Shown here: piece after piece, positions 16,498 to 24,298 of the stretch
How positions within the stretch are numbered: position 1 is the stretch's first letter
How the letters are laid out: each line of letters opens with the position of its first letter
DNA from: Streptomyces sindenensis
GTDB taxonomy: Bacteria; Actinomycetota; Actinomycetes; Streptomycetales; Streptomycetaceae
Direction: 5' to 3'
Assembly: GCF_014649035.1 (NCBI RefSeq)
Contig: NZ_BMSG01000030.1
Coordinates: 1-64,000 of the forward strand
DNA: 64,000 bases
The notes under the pieces: model-generated
The model's database searches: none
Told to the model about the DNA's origin: nothing
What the model saw: only the letters and a program-made list of their open reading frames with translations
Made by a program: the position numbers and the translations under genes

Positions 16498-17148
16498 TCA
16501 GATCCCGGTGCCCGTGCGGCGCAGCACGCGCAGCGAGTCCGTCACCGAAACCTCCGTGAACGCGCCCGAGGCCAGCGCCCGCCCATGGATCCGGTACGGG
16601 GCCTGCCCGCCGTCGGCCGGGTCGGGGAACACGTCGTGGATCACCAGCAGCCCGCCCTCGACGACATGCGGGGCCCAGCCCTCGTAGTCGGCGTTCGCGT
16701 GCTCGTCGGTGTGCCCGCCGTCGATGAAGACGAGCCCGAGCGGTCCGCTCCACACGGCGGCGACCTGCGGGGAGCGCCCGACCAGCGCCACCACGTGGTC
16801 CTCCAGGCCGGCCCGGCGCAGGGTGCGGCGGAAGGTCGGGAGCGTGTCCATCAGCCCGACCTCCGGGTCCACCACGCTCGGGTCGTGGTACTCCCAGCCC
16901 GGCTGCTGCTCCTCGCTGCCCCGGTGGTGGTCGACGGTGAGCGCGGTCACCCCGGCACCTCGCGCCGCGTCCGCGAGAAGGATGGCGGAGCGCCCGCAGT
17001 ACGTGCCCACCTCCAGCAGCGGCAGTCCGAGCGCGCCGGCCTCGGTGGCGGCGGCGTACAGCGCGAGGCCCTCGTGGACCGGCATGAAGCCCTTGGCGGC
17101 CTCGAACGCGGCGAGCGTGTCCGGGGACGGGGAGGGGGTGGCGGTCAC
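16498..17148 (-). CDS. Class I SAM-dependent methyltransferase (Methyltransf_24/CmcI-like)
   Basis: A 216-residue protein with motif I LLEVGTYCGRSAILLADAA and the region LGLVFIDGGHTDEHANADYE, typical of Methyltransf_24 and cephalosporin-hydroxylase-like enzymes. VIHDVFPD is the acidic metal or substrate loop. The GTG start is preceded by GGAGG six bases away and overlaps the upstream MFS stop by 4 bases (GTGA), so it is co-translated with the transporter. Substrate unknown; it may modify the compound that the pump exports. Confidence 0.82.
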   Translation of the reverse strand: MTATPSPSPDTLAAFEAAKGFMPVHEGLALYAAATEAGALGLPLLEVGTYCGRSAILLADAARGAGVTALTVDHHRGSEEQQPGWEYHDPSVVDPEVGLMDTLPTFRRTLRRAGLEDHVVALVGRSPQVAAVWSGPLGLVFIDGGHTDEHANADYEGWAPHVVEGGLLVIHDVFPDPADGGQAPYRIHGRALASGAFTEVSVTDSLRVLRRTGTGI

Positions 17149-18725
17149 GGGGTTCCTCCAGGTGGGGGCGGTTCTGCTGACGACGGCGCCCCATCGTGCC
17201 GTACGGTCCGGCCGGCCGTCGCAGCGGGGGCCCGCCGGACCGGGGCGACTGGAGCGGGCCCGGTGTCCGCGCTGCTCGCCAGGAGCACCGGGTGGGCGGA
17301 GGGCCGCTGCGCGGGCAGGAACGCCGCCAGCACCAGGCCGATCAGGACCGCGCCCGCGGCGATCAGGAACGAGATCCGGAACCCCTCCATGGACGGCACC
17401 TCGACCGAGCCCGTCGTCACGGAGGTGTTGGCCAGCACCATGCCGATGACGGCGCTCGACACCGAGGTGCCGATGGACCGCATCAGGGTGTTGAGGCCGT
17501 TGGCCGCGCCGGTCTCCGACGGGTCGACGGCGCCGATGATCAGGGCGGGCAGCGAGGAGTAGGCCAGGCCGATGCCCGCGCCGAGCACCACCGCGATCAG
17601 CACGGTCTGCCAGGCGGCGGAGAGCAGGCCGAGCCCGGCCCCGTAACCGACCGCGATGACCAGCATGCCGAGCATCAGCGTGGTCTTGGGGCCCCGGCGG
17701 GCCGAGATCCGGGCGTACAGCGGGGCGACGAACATCATCGTCACGCCCAGCGGGGCAACGCAGAGCCCGGCGACCACCATGGACTGCCCGAGGCCGTAAC
17801 CGGTCGACGTGGGCAGTTGGAGCAGTTGCGGCAGGACCAGGGAGACCGCGTAGAAGGCGACCCCGACCATGATCGAGGCGAGGTTGGTGAGCAGCACCTC
17901 GCGGCGGGCGGTGGTGCGCAGATCGACCAGCGGCGCCGGGGTGCGCAGTTCGAACAGGCCCCACAGCACCAGGGTGACCACGGACGCGGCGAGCAGCCCC
18001 AGGGTCGGCGCCGAGGTCCAGCCCCAGTCGCTCCCCTTGGTGACCGGCAGGAGAAGGAGGACCAGGCCGAGCGAGAGTCCGAGGGCGCCGACGAGGTCGA
18101 AGGAGCCGGGCGCGCGCAGCGGAGGTTCGGGGACGAACCTGTACGTCAGCACCATCGCGAGCAGACCGAGCCCGGCCGACCCGAGGAACAGGGCGTGCCA
18201 GTCGGCGTGCTGGGCGACCAGTGCGGCGACGGGCAGCGCGAGCCCGCCGCCCACGCCGATGGAGGAGCTCATCAGGGCCATCGCCGAGCCGAGCCGCTCG
18301 CGCGGCAGCTCGTCGCGCATGATGCCGATGCCGAGCGGGATGGCGCCCATGGCGAAGCCCTGGAGCGCGCGGCCGGTGATCATCACGATCAGGTCGTCGG
18401 TGGAGGCGCAGATCAGCGAGCCGATCACCATCACGGCCAGCGAGGCGAGCAGCATCCGGCGCTTGCCGTGGAGATCGCCGAGGCGGCCCATGATCGGGGT
18501 CGAGACGGCGCCCGCGAGCAGGGTCGCGGTCATCACCCAGGTGGCATCGGCCGGAGCGGCGTCCAGCAGGACCGGCAGGTCCTTGATGACCGGGACGAGC
18601 AGGGTCTGCATGACCGCGACGGTGATGCCCGCGAACGCGAGGACGGGCACGATGCCGCCGGAGCGCCGCGCTTTCGGCGGCTCGGGAAGCTCCTGTGCGT
18701 GCCGTATCCGTCGCGTCCGTCGCAT
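17145..18725 (-). CDS. DHA2-type 14-TM MFS transporter
   Basis: A 526-residue EmrB/QacA-like drug:H+ antiporter. It has MGRLGDLHGKRRMLL after TM2, the ALQGFAMGAIPLGIGI TM4 motif and SSIGVGGGLALPVAALVA corresponding to motif C, with about 14 hydrophobic spans. The last about 50 residues are a Pro/Ala-rich tail. First gene of a two-gene unit with the methyltransferase at 16498. No adjacent regulator. Probably an antibiotic or metabolite exporter; substrate unknown. Confidence 0.88.
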   Translation of the reverse strand: MRRTRRIRHAQELPEPPKARRSGGIVPVLAFAGITVAVMQTLLVPVIKDLPVLLDAAPADATWVMTATLLAGAVSTPIMGRLGDLHGKRRMLLASLAVMVIGSLICASTDDLIVMITGRALQGFAMGAIPLGIGIMRDELPRERLGSAMALMSSSIGVGGGLALPVAALVAQHADWHALFLGSAGLGLLAMVLTYRFVPEPPLRAPGSFDLVGALGLSLGLVLLLLPVTKGSDWGWTSAPTLGLLAASVVTLVLWGLFELRTPAPLVDLRTTARREVLLTNLASIMVGVAFYAVSLVLPQLLQLPTSTGYGLGQSMVVAGLCVAPLGVTMMFVAPLYARISARRGPKTTLMLGMLVIAVGYGAGLGLLSAAWQTVLIAVVLGAGIGLAYSSLPALIIGAVDPSETGAANGLNTLMRSIGTSVSSAVIGMVLANTSVTTGSVEVPSMEGFRISFLIAAGAVLIGLVLAAFLPAQRPSAHPVLLASSADTGPAPVAPVRRAPAATAGRTVRHDGAPSSAEPPPPGGTP

Positions 18726-18858
18726 GCGTGGGGCCTCCCGGGCAGCCTTCGGTCACCCGGGCTCCCCCCAAGTGCGTGCAGGGTGAACGCTTCTGGGTGG
18801 CGCTGCTATTCCGGCTGTTCCCGCACGGATCCCGCAGTCTTCTGACCTTCCGTCAGAT

Positions 18859-18872
18859 TGAAACGTGTTCTA
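18859..18872. promoter_or_regulatory. KstR-type operator before the thiolase gene
   Basis: TGAAACGTGTTCTA fits TnnAACnnGTTnnA perfectly. It is about 185 bases upstream of the thiolase ATG at 19056, in the 18726-19055 gap that separates it from the divergent MFS gene. The same gap holds the hexamer array at 18912; nothing else is seen in it. Confidence 0.7.
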
Positions 18873-18911
18873 CTCTTGCGCCGTTCCCGTGGCTGCGACC
18901 GGTGGAGGCTC

Positions 18912-18989
18912 GCAAGGGCAAGGGCAAGGGCAAGGGCAAGGGCAGGGGCAGGGGCAGGGGCAGGGGCAGGGGCAGGGGCAGGGGCAGGG
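18912..18989 (+). repeat. 13-copy hexanucleotide tandem array in the thiolase leader
   Basis: Five GCAAGG units are followed directly by eight GCAGGG units, 78 bases in all, between the KstR-type site and the thiolase start. The top strand has a GGG or GGGG run in every unit of the second half and could form G-quadruplexes. Copy number is likely to vary by replication slippage. Confidence 0.95.
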
Positions 18990-19055
18990 GCACGGCGATC
19001 GGTACCGGCACGGGGCTGAACGCCCCTTCCACCACGACGAGCAGGAGTCGGAAAG

Positions 19056-20285
19056 ATGAAGGCCTACATCGTCGGCGTCGGCATGACGAAGTTCGAGAAG
19101 CCCGAATCCCGCGACTGGCAGTACTGGGACATGGTCCGCGAGGCGGGCGCCGCCGCCCTGACGGATGCCGGGATCCGCTACGACCAGGTCGAGCAGATCC
19201 CCGTCGGCTACTGCTTCCAGGCTTCCACGGCCGGGCAGCGAGCCGTCTACGAGCTGGGGCTGACCGGCGTCCCCGTCTACAACGTCAACAACAACTGCGC
19301 CACCGGGGCCACCGCCCTGATGCTGGCCCGGCAGTTCGTCGAGGGCGGCGGCAGCGACTGCGTCCTCGCCGTCGGCTTCGAGAAGATGGCCCGGGGCGCG
19401 CTCGGCGGGGGCTCCGGTGGGGGCTCCGGTGGGGGTTCCGGCGGGGGTCCCGGCGGGGGCGACTTCGCGACGTCGCCCGTCGCCCGGCACTACGGCGTCA
19501 TGGCGGCCGGCCACGGCTTCGCGACGTCCCCGCCCACCGCCCAGATCTTCGGCAACGCGGCCCGCGAGCACATGGCGCGGTACGGGACGACGCCCGCGCA
19601 GCTCGCGGCCGTCGGGGTCAAGAACCACCGGCACTCGGTCGACAATCCGTACGCCCAGTTCCAGGACCCGTACACGGTCGAGGAGGTCCTCGCCGCCCGT
19701 ACCGTCCACCGCCCCCTCACCAAGCTCCAGTGCTCGCCCACCTCCGACGGTGCGGCGGCGGCCGTCGTGGTCTCGGAACGGTTCGTCGAGCGGCACGGTC
19801 TGGGGGAGCGGGCCGTGGAGATCGCCGCCCAGGCCATGACCACCGACACCGAGGCGTCGTTCGCCTCCGGCAGCTGTATCGACGCGGTCGGCGTCCCGAT
19901 GTCGAAGGCCGCCGCCGAGCAGGTGTACTCCGCTTCGGGGCTGGGCCCCGACGACCTCGACGTCATCGAGCTGCACGACTGCTTCTCCGTCAACGAACTC
20001 CTCACCTACGAGGCGCTGGGTCTTTGCGGCGAGGGGGAGTCCGGTGAGCTCGTCGAGTCCGGGGCCACGACCTACGGCGGCCGGTGGGTGGTGAACCCGT
20101 CCGGCGGGCTGATCTCCAAGGGGCACCCACTGGGCGCCACCGGCATCGCCCAGGCCGCCGAGCTGACCTGGCATCTGCGCGGCGAGGCCGGAGCCCGCCA
20201 GGTCCCCGGCGCCCGGACCGCCCTTGCCCACAACATCGGCCTGGGAGGGGCGGCGGTGGTCACGCTCCTGCGACGCGGGGCCTAG
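19056..20285 (+). CDS. SCP2/Ltp-type thiolase with a (GGGS)-like insertion
   Basis: A 409-residue thiolase-superfamily protein of the lipid-transfer (SCP2-thiolase) branch. Cys81 in NNNCATGATAL is the nucleophile position. ELHDCFSVNE and the C-terminal GGLISKGHPLGATG are the other family active-site blocks. Such enzymes act at the last, CoA-dependent step of steroid side-chain or branched acyl-CoA degradation. Residues 117-135 are an artificial-looking GGGS-type linker replacing the polar loop that follows the GFEKM strand in relatives. A KstR-type operator (18859) lies upstream, and beta-oxidation partners lie at 22245-25246. AGGAG precedes the ATG by about 9 bases. Confidence 0.85.
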   Translation: MKAYIVGVGMTKFEKPESRDWQYWDMVREAGAAALTDAGIRYDQVEQIPVGYCFQASTAGQRAVYELGLTGVPVYNVNNNCATGATALMLARQFVEGGGSDCVLAVGFEKMARGALGGGSGGGSGGGSGGGPGGGDFATSPVARHYGVMAAGHGFATSPPTAQIFGNAAREHMARYGTTPAQLAAVGVKNHRHSVDNPYAQFQDPYTVEEVLAARTVHRPLTKLQCSPTSDGAAAAVVVSERFVERHGLGERAVEIAAQAMTTDTEASFASGSCIDAVGVPMSKAAAEQVYSASGLGPDDLDVIELHDCFSVNELLTYEALGLCGEGESGELVESGATTYGGRWVVNPSGGLISKGHPLGATGIAQAAELTWHLRGEAGARQVPGARTALAHNIGLGGAAVVTLLRRGA

Positions 20286-20314
20286 GACCTCAGGACCTAG
20301 GGGGTGCTGCCTCT

Positions 20315-20345
20315 CCGGTCATCGGATCGTTGGTCCGATGACCGG
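20315..20345 (+). terminator. Perfect 12-bp hairpin terminator after the thiolase gene
   Basis: CCGGTCATCGGA (20315-20326) and its exact complement (20334-20345) flank a 7-base loop, 30 bases after the thiolase stop. No T-run follows. Confidence 0.65.
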
Positions 20346-20370
20346 AAAGGCGCCCCCTGGGTGTTCGGTC

Positions 20371-20424
20371 CTGCTGCCTGCTGCCTGCTGCCTGCTGCCT
20401 GCTGCCCGCTGCCTGCTGCCCGCT
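20371..20424 (+). repeat. 7-base tandem repeat
   Basis: Seven CTGCTGC/CCGCTGC units plus a partial eighth, in the spacer between the thiolase and the MFS gene. The remainder of the 20286-20553 spacer shows only the hairpin at 20315. Confidence 0.9.
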
Positions 20425-20553
20425 ATTCGCGGCCGGGCCCCGCCCGTGCGGGACGTTCCGGGGGCCGGGCCGGAGTAGGACCTCCGTCCCGGTGGCCGGG
20501 GCCCGGGACCTGGATCCGATACCCGATGTACGGGCCACGCGACGCCTGCGACC

Positions 20554-21996
20554 ATGGCCGACATGCCCGATGTCTCCGCGCCCGCCGCCTCCCCCGCCTC
20601 CTCCCGCATACGCCCCAGCACCTGGGCCGTCGTGCTCGCCGCCTGCACCGGCCAGTTCCTGGTCGTCCTCGACGTCTCCGTCGTCAACGTGGCGCTGCCC
20701 TCCATGCGGGCCGACCTGGGGCTGAGCACGGTGGGCCTCCAGTGGGTCGTGAACGCCTACTCGATCGCGTTCGCCGGGTTCATGCTGCTGGGCGGGCGGG
20801 CCGCCGACATATACGGGCGCAAGCTGATGTTCCTCGTCGGGCTCGGCCTCTTCACCGCCGCCTCCCTCGCGGGCGGCCTCGCCCAGGAGGGCTGGCAGCT
20901 CCTCGCCGCCCGCGCCGCACAGGGGCTCGGGGCCGCCGTCCTCGCGCCCGCCACCCTCACGATCCTCACCGCCGCTGTGCCCGAGGGGCCGGCCAGGACG
21001 AAGGCGATCGGGACCTGGATGGCGGTCGGGGCGGGCGGCGGCGCGGCCGGCGGGCTCATCGGCGGGGTCCTCACCGACGCCCTCTCCTGGCGCTGGGTCC
21101 TCCTGATCAACGTGCCCATCGGCGCGCTCGTCCTGATCGGCGCCGCCCTGCGTGTCACCGAGGGCCGCGCGGGCGACCGCCGCCGCATCGACCTGCTGGG
21201 CGCGGTGCTGGTCACCGCGGGCCTCGCCGCCGTCGCGTACGGCATCGTCCAGACCGAGGCCGAAGGCTGGACGGCCCCCGCCACGCTCGTGCCACTGCTC
21301 TTCGGACTCGCGCTGCTGGCCGCCTTCGTGCTGGTGGAGGCGCGGACCGCCGTTCCGCTGATCCCGCTGCGCGTCTTCTCCGTACGGGCCGTCTCCTCGG
21401 CCAACGTATCGATGCTGCTCATGGGGTCGGCGACCTTCTCCATGTGGTACTTCATGACCGTGTACGCCCAGAACGTCCTGGGGTACACACCGTTGCAGGC
21501 CGGCCTCGCGCTGATCCCGACCTCGGCCGCCGTCGTCATCGGCTCCAAGCTGGCCCCGCGCCTCATGATCCGCACCGGGGCGAAGCGCCTCGCCGTCGCC
21601 GGCGTCCTGATCACCGCCGCGGGCTTCGGCTGGCAGTCCACGATGGGCGTGGACGGCTCCTACCTCACCGCGATCTGCCTGCCCGGCGTCCTGATGATGG
21701 CCGGTGCCGGTCTCGCCTCCACCCCGCTCGCCACCCTCGCCACCTCCGGCGCGGAGCCGGGCGACGCCGGACTGGTCTCGGGCCTGGTCAACACCTCCCG
21801 CACCATGGGCGGCGCGCTGGGCCTCGCGGTGCTCTCCACCGTCGCCGCCGCGCGCACCGCGGGCTCCGGCGACACGGCCGAGATCACCGCCGGATACGCC
21901 ATGGCGTTCCGCACCGCGAGCGGCGTGCTGCTGGCCGGGGTGATCGTGATGCTGCTCTGGCTGCCGAACCACCGCACGCCCCGGCCCACGGCGTAA
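20554..21996 (+). CDS. DHA2-type MFS transporter
   Basis: A 480-residue EmrB/QacA-family antiporter. It has the DHA2 TM1 motif LDVSVVNVALPSM, LGGRAADIYGRKLMF after TM2, a long row of about 14 hydrophobic spans and the TM5 region GAGGGAAGGLIGGVLTD. It sits between two KstR-type-site genes but has no site of its own. Whether it takes part in lipid or steroid handling or is an unrelated drug pump cannot be told. Confidence 0.87.
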   Translation: MADMPDVSAPAASPASSRIRPSTWAVVLAACTGQFLVVLDVSVVNVALPSMRADLGLSTVGLQWVVNAYSIAFAGFMLLGGRAADIYGRKLMFLVGLGLFTAASLAGGLAQEGWQLLAARAAQGLGAAVLAPATLTILTAAVPEGPARTKAIGTWMAVGAGGGAAGGLIGGVLTDALSWRWVLLINVPIGALVLIGAALRVTEGRAGDRRRIDLLGAVLVTAGLAAVAYGIVQTEAEGWTAPATLVPLLFGLALLAAFVLVEARTAVPLIPLRVFSVRAVSSANVSMLLMGSATFSMWYFMTVYAQNVLGYTPLQAGLALIPTSAAVVIGSKLAPRLMIRTGAKRLAVAGVLITAAGFGWQSTMGVDGSYLTAICLPGVLMMAGAGLASTPLATLATSGAEPGDAGLVSGLVNTSRTMGGALGLAVLSTVAAARTAGSGDTAEITAGYAMAFRTASGVLLAGVIVMLLWLPNHRTPRPTA

Positions 21997-22074
21997 GCCC
22001 CCGCGATCTGACGCAGCGTCAGCACTCTTCCCAACTTCCGGGACCTGCGTTATACATGGGCCATCGGCATCGGC

Positions 22075-22088
22075 TAGAACGCGTTCTA
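22075..22088. promoter_or_regulatory. KstR-type operator before the MaoC operon
   Basis: TAGAACGCGTTCTA is a fully palindromic match to TnnAACnnGTTnnA. It lies 157 bases before the MaoC ATG and just after a possible promoter region containing TATACA (22051-22056). Binding there would block transcription of the hydratase, dehydrogenase and SDR genes. Confidence 0.75.
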
Positions 22089-22137
22089 GAAGGAGTGTGC
22101 CTGCTCCCGAAGGGGCGTGCCCTGCCGGTCTCCGCGC

Positions 22138-22179
22138 GACCTCGGCGCGGCCGACGGTGCGGACGTCCGCGCCGAGGTC
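22138..22179 (+). promoter_or_regulatory. 13-bp stem-loop in the MaoC leader
   Basis: GACCTCGGCGCGG (22138-22150) pairs perfectly with 22167-22179 across a 16-base loop. It lies after the KstR-type operator and before the MaoC start, so it would be in the mRNA leader. It may be an attenuator or a stability element; a late terminator of the upstream MFS gene is the alternative. Confidence 0.5.
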
Positions 22180-22244
22180 TCTCCACCGCCACGGACCACC
22201 CAGGACACCCAGGACACTCAGGACCATCAAGGAGCTGCTTCGTC

Positions 22245-23099
22245 ATGCCCATTGATGCCTCAGCGGCCCTCGCCGCCGAACCCCGCCGGGCCGAGATCGG
22301 CTGGGACCACAAGGACGTCCAGCTCTACCACCTCGGTCTGGGCGCGGGCACCCCCGCCACCGACCCGGACGAACTGCGCTACACCCTGGAGTCCCGGCTC
22401 CAGGTGCTGCCCAGCTTCGCCACCGTCGCGGGCGCGGGCACCGCCGCCTTCGGCGGGATGGGGGTGCGGGGGATCGACGTGGACCTCACCGCGGTCCTGC
22501 ACGGCGGCCAGACCGTACGCGTCCACCGCCCGATCCCGGTGACCGCACGGGCCGTCCAGACCTCGAAGGTCGCGGCGGTGTACGACAAGGGCAAGGCCGC
22601 CGTCATCGTGCTGCGTACCGAGGCGAGCGACGACGACGGACCGCTGTGGACCAACGACGCCCAGATCTTCGTACGCGGAGAGGGCGGCTTCGGCGGGGAG
22701 CGCGGGCCGTCCGACCGGCTCACCGTGCCCGAGCGGGCCGCCGACCGTACGGTGGAGCGCCCGATCCGCGACGACCAGGCGCTGCTCTACCGGCTCTCCG
22801 GTGACTGGAACCCGCTCCACGCCGACCCCGCCTTCGCCAAGCTCGCCGGGTTCGACCGGCCGATCCTGCACGGGCTGTGCACGTACGGCATGACCCTGAA
22901 GGCGGTCACCGACACCCTCCTGGACGGTGACGTCTCCCGGATCACCGCCTACCGCACCCGGTTCGCCGGAGTGGTCTTCCCCGGCGAGACCCTCCGTATC
23001 CGGATGTGGGCGGAGGACGGCCGCGTCCAGGTCACGGTCACCGCCGCCGAGCGCGACGACGCCCCGGTGCTCGCCGACACACGCGTCGAGCACTCCTGA
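22245..23099 (+). CDS. MaoC-family 2-enoyl-CoA hydratase
   Basis: A 284-residue double-hotdog hydratase. The C-terminal hotdog has the full hydratase-2 signature YRLSGDWNPLHADPAFA with the catalytic Asp and His, followed by GFDRPILHGLC. The N-terminal hotdog (about 1-130) lacks it, as in double-domain Hsd4B/ChsH3-like enzymes. It should hydrate trans-2-enoyl-CoA in side-chain beta-oxidation. AAGGAG precedes the ATG. First gene of a three-gene operon with the alcohol dehydrogenase and SDR, under a perfect KstR-type operator. Confidence 0.88.
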   Translation: MPIDASAALAAEPRRAEIGWDHKDVQLYHLGLGAGTPATDPDELRYTLESRLQVLPSFATVAGAGTAAFGGMGVRGIDVDLTAVLHGGQTVRVHRPIPVTARAVQTSKVAAVYDKGKAAVIVLRTEASDDDGPLWTNDAQIFVRGEGGFGGERGPSDRLTVPERAADRTVERPIRDDQALLYRLSGDWNPLHADPAFAKLAGFDRPILHGLCTYGMTLKAVTDTLLDGDVSRITAYRTRFAGVVFPGETLRIRMWAEDGRVQVTVTAAERDDAPVLADTRVEHS

Positions 23100-23145
23100 A
23101 TCCCGTCGAACCCCTCCGAATCCCGTCGAACCCTTCTGAATCCCG
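23098..23145 (+). repeat. 20-base tandem repeat after the MaoC gene
   Basis: GAATCCCGTCGAACCCCTCC is followed by a second copy with two changes and an 8-base third start. It begins in the MaoC stop region and fills half of the spacer to the dehydrogenase. Confidence 0.85.
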
Positions 23146-23187
23146 CGACCACTCTTTCTTGGCAGCCGATCCGAGGGAGCCCCACCC

Positions 23188-24264
23188 ATGCGCGCAGCCG
23201 TACTGCACGAGACAGGCCAGGAGAAGCTCGAAGTCCTCGACGACGTCGAGGCGGTGGGCTTCGGCCCGGGAAAGGTCAGGCTCCGCATCCGGGCCACCGG
23301 GCTCTGCCACTCCGACGTCTCCGCGATGAGCGGCGTCCTGCCGCAGCCCGCCCCCTTCATCCCCGGTCACGAGGGCGCGGGCGAGGTCGTGGACGTCGGC
23401 GACGGGGTGAGTGGGCTGAGCGCCGGCGACCGGGTCCTCGTCTGCTGGCTGCCCGCCTGCGGGGACTGCCCGTCCTGCAAGCGCGGCCAGACCCACCTGT
23501 GTCTGGCGGGCTTCATGAACGCGGGCACCCCCAACTTCAGGCGCCCCGGCGGGGACGTCTTCGGCTTCGCCGGCACCGGCACCTTCACCGAGGAGGTCGT
23601 CGTCGGCGCGGGCTGCGCGGTGCCGATCCCCGACGACGTACCGTTCGAGATCGCCGCCCTGATCGGCTGCGGGGTCACCACCGGACTCGGCGCGGCCATC
23701 AACACGGCCCAGGTGGAGGCCGGTTCGTCGGTCGCGGTGATCGGCTGCGGCGGTGTCGGCATCTCCACGATCCAGGGTGCCCGGGTGCGGGGCGCGGCCC
23801 AGATCGTCGCCGTCGACCCGGTCGCCTCCCGGCGTGAGGCCGCCCTCCGCTTCGGCGCCACCGAGGCCGTGGCCCCCGACGAGCTGGCCGACGCCAAGCA
23901 GCGCGTCACCGGCGGCGAGGGCTTCGACTACGTCTTCGAGGTCGTCGGCAGGTCCGCGACCGCCCGCACCGCCTACGAGACCACCCGCCGCGGCGGCACC
24001 CTGTGCGTCGTCGGGGCCGGGGCCATGGACGACACCTTCCAGGTCAACATGTTCGAGCTGTTCTTCGACGAGAAGCGCATCCTGCCCTCCATGTACGGCG
24101 GCGGGGACGTCCTGCGCTCCTACGAGCGGGCCGTCGCGCTCTGGCGGGCGGGCCGCATCGACCTGGAGTCGATGATCACCCACCGGGTCCGGCTGGACGG
24201 GATCAACGACGCCCTGGACCAGATGCGCACGGGTGAGGCGCTGCGTACCTGCGTCGAGCTCTGA
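23188..24264 (+). CDS. Zn-dependent medium-chain alcohol dehydrogenase
   Basis: A 358-residue MDR-family dehydrogenase. The catalytic zinc ligands lie in TGLCHSDVSAMSG (Cys) and PGHEGAGEV (His/Glu). The structural zinc Cys cluster is CGDCPSCKRGQTHLC. The Rossmann motif is VIGCGGVGIS. It should oxidise a secondary or hydroxymethyl alcohol with NAD+ and resembles the dehydrogenases that accompany steroid or acyl side-chain catabolism in actinobacteria. Second gene of the MaoC operon; 88 bases separate it from the hydratase, filled largely by a tandem repeat. Confidence 0.88.
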   Translation: MRAAVLHETGQEKLEVLDDVEAVGFGPGKVRLRIRATGLCHSDVSAMSGVLPQPAPFIPGHEGAGEVVDVGDGVSGLSAGDRVLVCWLPACGDCPSCKRGQTHLCLAGFMNAGTPNFRRPGGDVFGFAGTGTFTEEVVVGAGCAVPIPDDVPFEIAALIGCGVTTGLGAAINTAQVEAGSSVAVIGCGGVGISTIQGARVRGAAQIVAVDPVASRREAALRFGATEAVAPDELADAKQRVTGGEGFDYVFEVVGRSATARTAYETTRRGGTLCVVGAGAMDDTFQVNMFELFFDEKRILPSMYGGGDVLRSYERAVALWRAGRIDLESMITHRVRLDGINDALDQMRTGEALRTCVEL

Positions 24265-24298
24265 ACCCCGCCCGCACCCGAGGAAGCCGAGGACCGTG

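Noticed and set aside
17149..18771. Very long minus-strand frame fused to the 16498 methyltransferase
   Set aside because: The upstream part is the out-of-frame shadow of the MFS gene; GTG 17148 with GGAGG is the proper start.
18853..19035. A minus-strand frame encoding a long Pro-Leu repeat peptide
   Set aside because: It is only the antisense translation of the hexamer array at 18912-18989; it has no ribosome site and lies in the leader of the thiolase gene.
20315..20345. Possible transposon end or attachment site
   Set aside because: It is a single perfect hairpin 30 bases after a stop codon with no integrase or transposase in the window, so a terminator explains it better.
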